Assembly (NCBI GenBank): GCA_001972305.1
Contig: BDDD01000364.1
Span: 267,769 to 331,768 of the forward strand
Origin: Cephalotus follicularis
Taxonomy: Eukaryota > Streptophyta > Magnoliopsida > Oxalidales > Cephalotaceae
Length of the DNA stretch: 64,000 bases
Direction: 5' to 3'
Shown: in pieces, positions 17,170 through 29,015 of the stretch
Position numbering within the stretch: position 1 is the first letter of the stretch
Layout: each line of letters begins with the position of its first letter
Translations under genes and position numbers: made by a program
Notes under the pieces: model-generated
What the model was told of the DNA's origin: nothing
Databases searched by the model: none
What the model saw: only the letters and a program-made list of their open reading frames with translations

Positions 17170-20091
17170 TGTAAGAGCCCTAAATATTATAAAATATATT
17201 TATTGGGCCTTGAAATTATTTTCTCACTTTTTGGGCTGGACCCGAATTTAAGATGTATTTATTTGGGCCTCAATGGGGTATAATTCATGAAAGTGGGCTA
17301 AAGGAATTATGTTAATTTCATTGGGCTGAATCTAATGGTGTAATTAGATTCTTGGGCTTTATTGTGGAAAGTGTAAAATGGCCCAAGTGAGACTCAATTT
17401 ATGTAGCTAGTCCAAGGCCCAAAGAAGAGCCAATTTCCTTCAAATCTCGTGAATTCTCTAGAGGCTTCCATTTGTGAGTATATAAGGACAATGGGTGGCT
17501 GTAAATGGGGCTTTGGGCATTCTCACATGCTTTAGTTCCAGAAATGTCGAGAGAAGTGAGGAAGTGGAGAGTGGGGACCTGCTGTTGGGAAAAAGGAGAA
17601 GAAGAAGACAAGAGGAGGTCCCTGCTTCAGCCTTTAAATACCCACTTCGTAGGAGTGAAAGGAGGAGAACAAGAGTAAAGGAGAAAGACAATTGGAAGTG
17701 TGGGAGTCCTTGGCAAGGAAGGAAGTCCAGCAATTAGAGAGAAAGAAGACCATCTACGTTTCCAACCCCCACCAAGTAGGTTGCTCTATACCGAGTGCCT
17801 ACCAACATAATGTTATGAGTTGATGTTTGTTGCTGTATGTCTTCTCTGCTTGTTGTTGAGTGTGTGTCCTCTGCTTACTATTTTGGTTGCTGCTATTGAG
17901 TCATGGTTGTTGTTAAGTTGTTATATATGCTTATATTATAATTTGTAATGGGAAAATGAAGAGGTAGAATACAAGGCTTTCTCCTCTGGCAATTTGCACT
18001 ATGCTCTCCTATGCATGCAACAATGAGCCTTGCACGTGGTTACCTTCCTCTACCATTTCGTGCACCACTGTCACATAACCAGTGTACGTGTGAGGGACAC
18101 CACATGCAGAGGAGTGGTGGATGTTGAGCTTTACTGGTCATGCTCCTCTACCACCACCCGAAGCTCATTACCAACGTCAGAGATCATGAGCTGCTGCCTT
18201 TGTGCAATGACCCAGTGGCAACACCCGAGGAACCAACCACATGCGTCCGAGGTGCCATCGTTAAGCACCCGAGATGCTACCATGCTGGGCACTATTGGGC
18301 GTGCTGGCGTGATACGCCAAGCAAGCATGCAGTGTCGTGCGCATGTCCGTGGGAAGCAGAGGAGGCACCAACGCCAGTGTAGAGAACACTGCTGAGGATG
18401 CCTAGCCGAGCTCACCACTGTGCACTGCATGCGCCTTGTGCATGCAACGGTGTCAAGCTCCCCCTGTAAAGATGCCGAGGTGCCAAGTGCAGAGGACACC
18501 TTGCCCTCATGCGCATATCCGGTTCTGTGAATGCTTGCAGATGCAAGTGCAGAGGACGCCATTGTCCTCTGCATGCGTCCCATTCCCTGCAAGACCACGG
18601 GTTCATGCTTGTGGAACCAAAGCGCCGAGGTGACCTGCCGAGGTGTCACCGGCTGAGCCCAGGAGCCGAGGACTCGAGATGCTGAGAACACCATGCGCAG
18701 AGGACGTCCTTGTCCTCTGCCATGTGTAGCACTCTCTGCCATAACGCCAGAGATGAGCCAGTGCGTTTCCGAAGACGCTGTCGAGGACGCGTTAGTCCTA
18801 GGCGTCCGAGGAAGCAGGTCCATGCATCCCAAGCATGGAACAGCGCCTGAGCTCTCCCCGAAGGCGCCTTGCACTCTCCCCTGCTCTACCCGAGAACGCG
18901 CCATTACAGAGCGCCATAGCCGACCAGCACTCATGGAGCTTATCCACTGCTATAGCGCCAAACTTCCGAGGACCAAGTGCAGAGGTCATCCCTGTCCTCT
19001 GTCGCACGTCTCAAGGGCGCTGCGTCGAGCGCCATGGCTCTCGGATGAAGGTTGGTGCAGGTAAGCTTGGCGCCATCATTTAAAAAACTTATGGACATGC
19101 AACGAACGAAGAAGGAGGCATTTAAGAACAATGCCACACGGTGCGTTTAGCACCTAAGTCCCTGCATGCGTTTCTTTTGTAGCTCATGGCGTTTTGATGT
19201 GTAGTAGAAAGAGGAATTTAAATGTATTTTATTGGACTTAAAGAAGGAATTTTGAATGAGAATGAGTAAGAAAGTTTAAGAATAATACCTGGCTGGTGAG
19301 CCCAACTGAGGAGAATTCCGTCGAGCAGGTGAACCTACGAGGTGAAATCCGCGAGGCAGGTGATCCTCGGGCGAATCCGCCAATGGTGAACCTAAGGGTG
19401 AACGCCGCCAAGGCTGGTGATCCGAGGGGTGAACCGCGAGCAGGTGAACAAAGGGTGAACCGCTCAGCAGGTGAACCGGAGGAGAATTCCACGGGCTGGT
19501 GATCCCAAAGGTGAACCACGTATATTGACCATGACCATAGAATGACCGGACTAGACTCCTCTGTGTATGATTGTTATATATATGGTTTGAGTAGAGTAGT
19601 CCGAGGATAAAAATGATGATGATGGTTATGCTATGGACTATGAATTGTATGCATGCACATTTATATTATTTTCTCCTCTGCTTGTATTTGTGTGTTCCTC
19701 TGGTATGTGCCCGTGTATGGGGTGACCTACACAACCCTCAGGGTTGCTGACCCATTCATTTGAATGGGCCAGGTACAGGTACAGGTAGCGGAGGCACATC
19801 GCAGCAGCGGCAAGGATAAAGAGTGCGGTAAGTTCTCCTCCTCGACAGTACGCTTCCGTGGATAAATTGCAGAAAATAATTATGTATTTATTTTATTTTA
19901 TTCTGGTTCATGATGATGTAATTTATATGATTTGAACTGGGTCTGTAATCCACACAATAAATAAAGGATTTTGATTTTGATTTTTGATTATGGTTTATAT
20001 CAAGTTTTAAATTTGATGCTTATTTCATGATGATTGTACGGATTGCCACGTGTCGAATCGTGGGGCCCATCCCACGTTTCGGGGCGTGACA
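17170..20091 (+). mobile_element. Solo LTR (about 2.9 kb) of a gypsy family related to G1, inside G2
   Basis: Begins TGTAAGAGCCCTAAAT and ends GGGGCGTGACA. It is flanked by TAAAA at 17165-17169 and 20092-20096. Its last 50 bases mirror the outer end of the G1 LTR, and it carries the same kind of GAATTC/GGTGAA minisatellite (19290-19520), so it is a related, diverged family in the opposite orientation. No internal gag-pol is present, which fits LTR-LTR recombination. The middle, about 18030-19080, is GC-rich and has chance open frames of up to 267 codons with low-complexity composition. I do not regard these as genes. Confidence 0.85.
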
Positions 20092-20876
20092 TAAAATCCT
20101 AGTTTGGAGTCGAACAAAGAACTTTTAGCACTCACATATATATTTATATTTTTCTTTCTTTTTGCTACTTGTTTTTATTCATTCCTCCACTCTTTTCTAT
20201 CTGAAATGTCATGGATGGAGCAAACACCAGACACTCAAAGTACTAAGTAGCTTCAGATTTAACAGTTCGTACATAATAATTTTACCAACTTAAATTCGTG
20301 CAATGTTAGCGAGCTTTCGACCAGTAACTCTCAAACCAGTTGGCTTTAAGGAACTAGGTGTATAACACCCCTAAGGTTTAATTACTCGAATCAAATAGGC
20401 TACAGACTAAGATTGAATTTAAAGAGGTAAAATAACTATAATTTTCTTTTCTTTCTTTATTTTTTTTATTATTGTATATACATACATATATATATATATG
20501 CAAGAACATCAATTCATTGTCCTCCTCCTCCGTAAAATCTTATGAAACTTTGAAAACATACAAGATCGATCTTTTTATTCATTCACTTTTAATTTTCGCA
20601 CAAACTCCTACCTTGAGATGTATTCCTTTTCTTTTCCTTGAAAACAACATTTTTATTATTTCTCCTATAGGGTTTTCTATTATTTCTAAGCATATAAACA
20701 CTTATTCCTACTTTCAAAATTAAAATGAACTTTGGTCTAAACCCCCCATACTTAAATCTTGCATTTTCCTCAATGCAATAAAAACAAACTAAAGAAATGA
20801 CAATGCATGATCAACAATATATGAGAAACAATGCAATAAAATAAAGAACAAAAGGGGTAGAGTTTACCGAATAGAA

Positions 20877-22297
20877 TCATGGAGGCTCAAAATAAAGAGG
20901 CTCACGTAAGTCCATGGCCTCTTCCATCAATGCAGCTGAAAAATCAAAAAACTTTATTGCTTGCTGCCCATTTACTTTAAGTGCGTCCCGGATATATGTC
21001 TTACAAAACTCAAAAATACCAGGTGAAAGCATAGTTTTAACAATATGAAAATCATACCAATAATATTTCCGCCAGTAAAAGCCATCAAAATTCAATTCCA
21101 ATTCATAAGGTGAGAAAACAAATTTTACAATATTAGAATTATCCCGCCGTGATTGCCACCAATAAAAATCATGAAGAGAATCGTGACATTTGAATGCATC
21201 TCTAATACCAGTCTTATCAAGCGTAAACAAACAAGGGGAGAAATCAATAATTTTATAACCGTCCCAACAGGATTTCCACCAATAAAAACCATTAAGAGAA
21301 ACAAATTATTGTACCCATTCAACCAGTCAAACCATTGATCCATACAAATACACACCCTCCATCCGATTTTGTCTTTAGTGAGAAAAAAGTCATTTTCAAG
21401 AATTGCTGGAGGGTGAGACGGCGTGCTAAGCTTGTGTGTGAAATGGGACAGATCGTCCCATTGACTATCCAAAGTAGAATCAACGATCCCATTGTCCAAC
21501 CAACTCAGAATTTCCTTTTGCGTAGCCTCTAGTTCCTCGAATTTGCTTAAACATTTCATGAAGTCTCTATCAAAATCTTCGTCAAAGTACGTTTGGTCAG
21601 GCGTGGCAAGTTTGTGCGTGTAATGGGATAAATGATCCCATTTACTATCCGGTATTGGCTCATTGAGCTTATTTTCCTGCCACATTAACGCTTCCTCATT
21701 TTCTAGCCATGTTAACATTTCCTTTTGGGTAGCTGTCATTTTCTCGTATTCCCTCATACACTCAAAGAAGTCTTTCTCAAAATTGATGTCAAAATAAGAG
21801 TCAATGGTGTCAGGAATTGAACGTATCACGTAGACTTCATCAAAGTCACCTTGATGCTTTCCCAAACGGAAAATGTTAAAATCCATTGACGACTTTCCAA
21901 AACTCAACTTCATGAGACCATTTCGGCAATTTATCAAAGCATTACTCGTGGCCAAAAATGGTCTACCAAGGATAACTGGGATTTGATCTTTTAGGTTTGC
22001 AACAGGCTGGGTGTCTAAGACGGCGAAGTCGACGGGAAAGAAAAACTCACCAACCTTTATCAATACATCCTCAATTTTTCCTCGCGGCACCTTCACAGAC
22101 CTATCCGCTAATTGCAACGTCATCATGGTCGATCGTAACTCTCCTAGTCCAAGATTCTCATAAACCGATGATGGTAACAGATTCACACTTGCTCCTAAAT
22201 CGAACAAGGTATGTTTAATTTTGGTGTTGCCAATAACACAAGAGATTGTCGAGCAGTCAGGGTCTTTATACTTTCGCATCATGGGTTGCAAAAACAT
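20877..22297 (-). mobile_element. G2 gag-protease coding remains
   Basis: The minus-strand frame 21125-22297 holds the retropepsin-like domain typical of Athila/Tat elements: SCVIGNTKIKHTLFDLGASVNLLPSSVY, TLQLADRSVKVPRGKIEDV and IPVILGRPFLATSNALI. A degraded tail continues to 20877. No RT or integrase follows in this element. Function would be polyprotein processing; it is a fossil. Confidence 0.85.
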
Positions 22298-24214
22298 CGC
22301 ACTAATGTTTAACCTACTTAAATTTGTTTAAGGAAATAATTACAAAGTGAATAATTTCCAAATTTGCTGTCAGCTGCCTGAAGCGTTGACGGTTTGGCTT
22401 AAGCGTCGAAGGTTTGGACTGTTTACGTTGACACTTTGATGTGTTGACTGCCTAGAGCGTCGAAGGTTTGGCCAAAGCGTCGAAGGTTAAGACTGCAATT
22501 TGCTTTTTAACCTTCTGGAATAAAGCGCTGATTTTGTGTTCATAACTGATGGCGCTTTCTTCTTAAGCTTTGACGCATACAAACAAAGCTTCGACGCTTT
22601 GCACTGTTTTATGCAGATTTTTCACCAATTTCAACCATTTTTCATGCACTTTGATCTTGATGACCTTGTACCTGAAAATCATCACAATACAACCAAAGTA
22701 GTCCATTCCAAGCATAAAAATATCGCAAATAAATCATTAAAAATAACACATTTTTATGCTAAACAATGTATCCAAGTCCTTATACAATTGTCATGAACAC
22801 TCTGCCACATCCGGTAGTTCATAAAAATAATAAATACAAGATCAATGCTTGAAAATCCAACTCAAGTGACGCACTGCCGAGGAGGAGGACTTACACTGCA
22901 CTTTATCCTTTGGGCTGTTGTGATGTATCACCAATACCTGTACCTGAACCTGGCCCATTACAATGAATGGGTCAGCAACCCGAGGGTTGCGTAGATTACC
23001 ACATGCAAGGCACCTACCAGAGGAGCAAGCAATACAACCAGAGAAGAAATGCATGCATACTATACAACTATGTTCATCAATCAATGTCATTCATGCTTCC
23101 TCGAACTACTCTACTCAAGTCAGACTTCCCATGCAAACCACAGAGCAGTTGGTCCGGTCATCCTATGGTCTAGTCTATTAACAAGGTTCACCTTTAGGCT
23201 CAATTATCCGCAGAATTCACCTCCAGGTTCACCTGACGAACGGAATTCACCCCTTTGGTTTACCAGCTATGGCGGAATTCACCATTTGGTTCACCTGCTC
23301 TGACAGAATTCACCCTTAGGTTCACCATTTAGCGGGATTTACCCGAGGATCACCTGCCTATCAGAATTCACCTCCAAGTTAAGCAGAATTCACCCCTTTG
23401 GTTCACCTACTGGCAGAATTCACCCTTTGGTTTACCTGCTCGGGTGGAATTCTCCCCATTTGGGCACACCTGCTAGGGACAGTCTCTATGTGGATTCACT
23501 CTTTAAGTTCACCTATCATAGGATGTCTCACATGTCTATATATGTGTGTGTGGATTACCTTGGCAGAGGAACAAGCAAACACATCCTAATCTAACAAGCA
23601 CAATAAAAATCAAGCAACACATACAACAATCAAGCAAGCAAACAAACAGCACACAATACACACAAACACACATGCTGGTAGGCGCTCGGACATGTAGCAA
23701 CCTACCCCGATTATGGCTGAAAACGGAGATCGCTTGCTTCCTTCACGAATCCTTAACTTCTTCCAAGCCTGGAGCAACTACGCACATTAGCTTCCTTCTG
23801 CTGCCCACTTCTAGAATTGCTCTTTCTCCTCTAAGAATTGGGGAATTTATATGGAAGGCTTCAAATCCTCTCGAGGAAGCTCCTCACTTGTCGCTTTCCT
23901 CCTCTTTCTCGAGACACCCGACCCCATCTCCCATTTTCTCGTATTTCTCTCAATCCTTCCAGAATGGAAGTGAGTAGAAATGTCCAAAAGTGCATCTCCC
24001 GTTGTCTCTTTCTTTTATAGCCATGGATGGAAGAATCCAGAACTTCCCAGGCGTTTTTCACCAATGCGGGCCGACTTTAATGCTTGGGCCATTCTTCACT
24101 CCTAATTGAGCCCAATAGCATGATGCTCCATATCCAAGTTTGGCCCAAAGGAGAAAAATAGCTCTTTTAAGCCCAACAATAATACTTTATAACATTTAGA
24201 GCCATTACACTCGG

Positions 24215-24716
24215 CCCTTTGGTAGACCAGAGAAGACTTTGGCAGACCAGAGAAGACATAGGTCCCAGCACTCAGCGCTGTGGCAGACATCAAAGAAATA
24301 ATAGTATGAGCACTCACTCCTTAGTCAAGTCAGAGTAGGACTCTTTAGTCAAGTCAGAGTAGGAATCCTCTTTCTAGTCGGATTAGGGTTTTGTGAGAGT
24401 ATATATATGCTATGTTCTCTCCTGATAAATTAAAGTTTTTGAGAGAAAAACACTTTTGATCCCCGCGTACGTTTTCAAGAAAAACAGAAAGTACGCTTTT
24501 GTTTGTGAGAGAGAGTTATTAGTTTTGTTCTTTGGTGATCGATTATTCAATCTCTGTAACTTGTAACTCTTTCGTTTGATTTGGTGGAATTCCTCTCCCT
24601 CACCCGTGGACGAAGATCACATTGATCGAACCACATAAATCTTGTGTTTTGTTTTTGTGTCGTTCTTCATTTTATTTATTTGGTTGCTATCTTTCTTTCC
24701 GCTGTTTGTCACAACA
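24215..24716 (+). mobile_element. Second part of the C2 Copia 5' LTR
   Basis: Continues the LTR begun at 7004. It contains short direct repeats (GTAGACCAGAGAAGAC/GCAGACCAGAGAAGAC, and AGTCAAGTCAGAGTAGGA twice) and a TATATATATGC stretch near 24403 that could be the promoter. It ends ...GTCACAACA four bases before the PBS. No host gene. Confidence 0.8.
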
Positions 24717-25826
24717 AACTGGTATCAGAGCCATAGATTTGATTCTAAGGTTCTTCTTGACGGACAAAACAACTTTGAATTATGGAGAATAAAGATGAAG
24801 GCTTTATTAAGGAGAGAGGGTACGGTCAGAGCGCTGAATGGGAATTATCCAAACGATATGACCCCGGTTGAAATAACAGAGATGGATGAGAGGGCGCATA
24901 GCGCTATTCAGTTGTCCCTTGATGACAAGGAATTGCGAGAAGTCACCGATGAAGAATAAACGGTTGGAAGAAACTTGAAAGTCTCTACATGAAGAAACTC
25001 TTACGTTGAGACTATATTTGAAGCAATGTCTTTATACCTTAAAGATACGTGAGGGTACTTATGTTCTAGAACACTTAGATAAGTTTAATAAGATTGTTCT
25101 AGATATGAAAAATCGAGATATTAAGCTCAATGATGAAGATCAAGCTTTGCTTGTGTTGTGTTCACTGCCTGTTTCTTATGAAAACTTTGTGAATTCGATG
25201 TTTTATGGATGGGTGTCCATAACTTTAGAGGATGTTAAGGCCTCTTTGAACTCTGCCAAGTTTAGGACGAAGTTGAAGGGTACAGCTATTGACACTACAA
25301 GAAAACAGCTTTTTTGAAACACACCTTTTTGAAACGGACTACGCGGCTGTTTCAAAAAGGTATCATTTGAAACGGCTGCGTTGTCCATTTCAAAAAGCCA
25401 CACCTATTTGAAACGGTGGAGATTTACCGTTTCAAAAGATATAGCTTTTGAAACGGTAGCTCTCTACTGTTTCAAATAGGTGTGGCTTTTTGAAACGGTA
25501 CATAGTTACCGTTTCAAAAGGTCTATAACTTTTTGAAACAGTTGAAGTGGTCCGTTTGAAAAAGCTATAACTTTTTTAAACGGTTGAAGTGGTCCATTTC
25601 AAAAAGCTATACTATTTTAAACGGTTGATAATTATCGTTTCAAAAGGTTAATTTTATCAGATAAAATTAATATCACCCATTCGAATTTCAAAACAATTTC
25701 TCCCATTCGCACTCAGCATATGAGGTTCCTTTCTCTCTCTCTACGTTGACTGCCTCTCTTGTTCTCTCTGTCATCACCGGCACCAGCGACGCCAACATCC
25801 CACCAGCAACCTCAACATCTCCAAGC

Positions 25827-25828
<2 letters not shown>

Positions 25829-25864
<36 letters not shown>
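25829..25864. repeat. (CT)n microsatellite in the CACTA element
   Basis: Uninterrupted TCTC run of about 17 units within the 5' leader-like part of the captured gene segment. Confidence 0.9.
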
Positions 25865-25867
<3 letters not shown>

Positions 25868-26519
25868 AAAGCCAACAACCGGCGTCGGTGGCAGCGGTAG
25901 CAAGTAAGTTTTTTTATTTTTTAGTTAATTTTTTTAGATTTGTTAGGGTTTGAACTGTTAGGGTTTTTTGGGTTTATTTGGGGGGTGTAAAGTGTTAGGG
26001 TTATTTTCATTTTGATTTTATATTTGTTATTGATTTTGATATGTTAGCCTTTTTTGTTATTCGGCGGTAATGGCCCTTATGCTGTCTCATGTAAGAAAAA
26101 AGGATTCGTTTATCTTTCTGATTTTCCCCACCTCTATCAGGTCCCAATGCACTTTCATGATAGAAGTGCATGTCACTGCTTATAAATGTCGAATCTTCTT
26201 TGATCATCTAGCAGTTTTATGGAAACTGTCTTCAGTTATTTTAAATGTTTATAGTCCCATTCACCAAGGCTTTAGTAGTCACGATGTTTTAAGATTATTG
26301 ATTTTAGGAATTTGTGTTTACCTTTTGTAACTATCTAAACTTGGTGACTTAAGCTCTTAAGCATTTTTGCATAGTGCAAATCAATGCTTAACTTGTTTCT
26401 AGTTATATTTCTCCAATTGATTCCTGAATTTTTATCTTGAAAGTAAACCCCAGTCCGTTCAAATTACCCTTGTATTCCTAAATTCAATTATAGTGGATTT
26501 TTAAGATTGTATGTTGGTT

Positions 26520-27873
26520 TTTGCAGCAGTTCTCCATGGAAATGTAGCGGCAGGAAGTAGGCATAGTATACTAAGACCGGGAATGGTTCTTTTAAAACGT
26601 TACCTCACTCACTGTGAGCAGGTGCTAATAAATGCTTTGCCCTTTATTTAAGAACCTTGCTTGTTAACATTAATATTCTGTTTCTTTGTGTGAAGCAACT
26701 TCTCTTGCACCTGTTAAACTGAGTTTTTTTTTTCAGTTTTATAATTCTAGTCAACAGGTTGAAGTTGAGGGCGTAAACAACTTTATGTTTAATAATTAGA
26801 ATAGAGTTAGATCCAGTTACAACTGGTTCATTAACTGAGAATAGTTCCACTATTGAAAATGGTCCTATCAATTTCTCTTTCGTCAATCTATGGTGAAAGA
26901 TGTGGTGTAGTTTTACACAAGGTGTCAATAGTTTCTGTCTCATTAGAATATCTATTTCTTGTGGTTATGTAATTTTAAACCTTTGCAACTGTCTAAATCT
27001 TCCAGATTAATATAATAAAGGTTTGTCGAGATCATGGTCTGTGCTCCACTGGATTTTATCAGCCCAGGTTTCAAAGTGGAGCAACAATGCGTTTGCATAT
27101 GATGTGTATGGGTCTAAACTGGAATCATAAAACAATAAAATATGAAGAACGACGATCAGTTGATGGTTTGCAGCCCCCTAGTATTCCTACTCAATTTACT
27201 CTGTTGGTTCAGAGAGCAATCAAAGATGCACATGGCATCATTGCAAAGGAATGCAGAGTAAGCAATGTGACAAACATACTACCGGCAATGTCCCCGGACA
27301 TATGCATTGTGAACTTTTATACAACCATTGGACGACTTGGTCTCCATAAGGTTTGTCCTATTTATCCTATGGTCCTCTATCTGCTTTTGTTTTACTGCTT
27401 TCTCTATTGCGTGTTTGAAAAATTGCTCATGTTATTTAAAGATCTGATATTTATATCATTCTCAAAGGTCTATTTGCTTAAATAGATGGCTATTATTTAC
27501 ATGAGGAAGTAAATGGAAGCCCTGTAATTCTTGGCATCATATTTTCTACAAGTGTGTTGTTAATTTCATTGAATTGGCATAGCCATTCTCTTCTTTTTAA
27601 TTAAGTGAATATCCTCAAATATTGATTGCAATTTGTTGTTCTTTGCACATTAATAGGATCGTGATGAAAACAAAGAGAGTCTCCGGAAGGGTTTACCCGT
27701 TGTTTCCTTTTCTTTGGGCGATTCAGCAGAATTTCTCTACGGGGATCATAGGCATACTGAGGAAGCAGAGAAAAAAGTTTTGGAACCAGGCGATGTGTTA
27801 ATATTTGGTGGTAAGTCTAGACATGTATTTCATGGGGTGTCTAACATCGTCCCCAACTCGGCTCCACAAGCTC
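26520..27873 (+). pseudogene. Captured ALKBH1D-like 2OG-Fe(II) oxygenase fragment
   Basis: Three exon-like blocks match plant AlkB homologues of the ALKBH1 type, which remove methyl groups from nucleic acids. 26520-26621 encodes ...SILRPGMVLLKRYLTHCEQ and is followed by GT. 27006-27350 is an open 115-codon exon between CCAG and GTTTGT, containing GFYQPRFQSGATMRL, SPDICIVNFYTTIGRLGLHK. 27657 to about 27873 reads DRDENKESLRKGLPVVSFSLGDSAEFLYG... to SRHVFHGVSNIVPNSAP. Joined at the borders, the iron ligands HxD (H-K-D) and the distal His in RHVFHG are kept. The C-terminal block with the 2OG-binding arginines (RLNLTFR-like) and the N-terminus are not found. Introns are retained, so genomic DNA rather than cDNA was captured by the CACTA element. 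Whether it is transcribed is unknown. Confidence 0.82.
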
Positions 27874-28885
27874 TGTCTAACTTGTTTTGCATGCTATTCA
27901 ATCTTATTTCACCAAATTCTATTATTATAATCCTAGATGCAGGCAAATAGTCATGTTTTCTTTCACCTAAATGCATTAAGAAACATTTCTTTTTCTCTAT
28001 CTAATTTTAAATCGGTATTTTTTTTCTTAATTTAAAACTAGTATAAGAATGTCTCAATTTTTTTTTCTTAATTTAAAACTAGAGTAATCATTTGTGAGGA
28101 ATCATTTATATTCAGCTCTATGAGTAGACAAGTATTTTATTTATAACGGGAACGACTACGAATTATTGGTGTCATGTGGGTACTTTTTTACAGGGATGTC
28201 TCATGGAATGTTTATTGCAAAAGCCTTTTTGTTTATATTACTAATAAAAAATTCAATGAACTGTTAAATAACATGTTGGGGTTTAACTCTCCTATGCTTA
28301 TAGGCTTTAGCTATGTATATGTATATCTGGTACATTTTAGAGTACAAGATGAAATGACTTTTTTTTTATAATTAAAACAAGTGATTTGAATTAGTAATGG
28401 CCCCCAATGGGTCAAATGATGATATATGTATGATTTATTTAGCCTTTTCTAGTAAGTTTGTATTGTTTTTCTTGGTGACTGAGCCGCCATTAGTGCTTAT
28501 TGGCCATCTTAATTGCTTATCCGAAATGTATGCCGGGTGAAAATAGTACAATGCCATTCCATTTTGGCTATCCTAATATATGGTTGACCTCCACGATCGT
28601 ATTGCAGGTGATGATGCTGAGCAGAAGAGCAAGAAGAAGAAAGTTGCAAGTATGCATGCAAAGTACATTCATAACTTTTGCAGGATGATAATACACTTAG
28701 AGCATAGAAGCAGAGATGAAATCCTTACGTGGATATTTGTAGTTTTTGTTTTAGGAAATTGTTATTATGTTGACTACATTATATCCAAACGATAAATTAA
28801 TTGTATCATATTTTGATTTTTGATACTTTTATGCTCACGATATTTATTTACATTAAGCAAAATAGTTTGTTGGCTATAATATTGT

Positions 28886-28890
<5 letters not shown>

Positions 28891-28917
<27 letters not shown>
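28891..28917. repeat. (TA)n microsatellite in the CACTA element
   Basis: Run of about 13 TA units followed by TTGG, just left of the tRNA-like relic. Confidence 0.9.
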
Positions 28918-28924
<7 letters not shown>

Positions 28925-28930
28925 AATTCG

Positions 28931-29015
28931 AGATGTAGCGTTTGTAGCTCAGTTGATGCAATGTTTGTTTCCCAATCATAATGTCGTGGGTTTGACCTCT
29001 ATTTTGCACCAAAAA
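28931..29015 (+). mobile_element. tRNA-like SINE or tRNA-derived relic
   Basis: Contains an A-box-like TAGCTCAGTTGATGC and a B-box-like GGGTTTGACC about 35 bases apart, followed by GCACCA and an A run. The arms do not fold into a proper cloverleaf by eye, so it is not called as a functional tRNA. It follows a (TA)n run and lies inside the CACTA element. Confidence 0.45.

Larger units (their letters stand above)
14991..22765 (-). mobile_element. Gypsy-like element G2 (Athila/Tat-type protease), nested in the G1 right LTR
   Basis: Target duplication ATGTA lies at 14986-14990 and 22766-22770, within G1 LTR text that continues on each side. The left LTR is 14991-16748 (about 1.76 kb, TG...CA). 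The right LTR copy is partial, 22308-22765, matching 16311-16748 closely apart from one small repeat-unit difference. On the minus strand, sequence just inside the left LTR (about 16750-16790) reads TTGCTTGAGGACAAGC followed by a purine tract, the usual 3' border of Athila/Tat elements. Only gag-protease coding is seen. The element is incomplete and broken and may depend on other elements' RT. Confidence 0.85.
7113..24209 (-). mobile_element. Ty3/gypsy chromovirus-type element G1 (outer coordinates, including nested insertions)
   Basis: Read on the minus strand. Left LTR is 7811-9715 (about 1.9 kb; its outer start is repeated at 7113 by the tandem duplication). Right LTR is 14824-14985 plus about 22771-24209, interrupted by G2. 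The target duplication is CTCGG at 7108-7112 and 24210-24214. A polypurine tract on the minus strand sits at 9716-9731, and a Met-type PBS-like TGGTATAGAGC lies just inside the right LTR near 14810. Internal order on the minus strand is gag, protease, RT, RNase H, integrase, chromodomain, as in the Del/Tekay chromoviruses. LTR copies differ noticeably, both in scattered bases and in larger indels, so it is not very young. Coding region has several breaks. Confidence 0.9.

Noticed and set aside
18131-18934. 267-codon minus-strand open frame, with several overlapping frames on both strands
   Set aside because: Lies wholly within a solo LTR in a GC-rich repeat-bearing stretch; open frames occur in many phases at once and no family is recognisable.
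25688-25953. Frames over the CT repeat (71 and 64 codons)
   Set aside because: Low-complexity translations of a microsatellite (RERERE and SLSLSL runs).
28931-29015. Possible tRNA gene
   Set aside because: A and B boxes are present but the arms do not pair into a cloverleaf; a SINE or tRNA relic is more likely.
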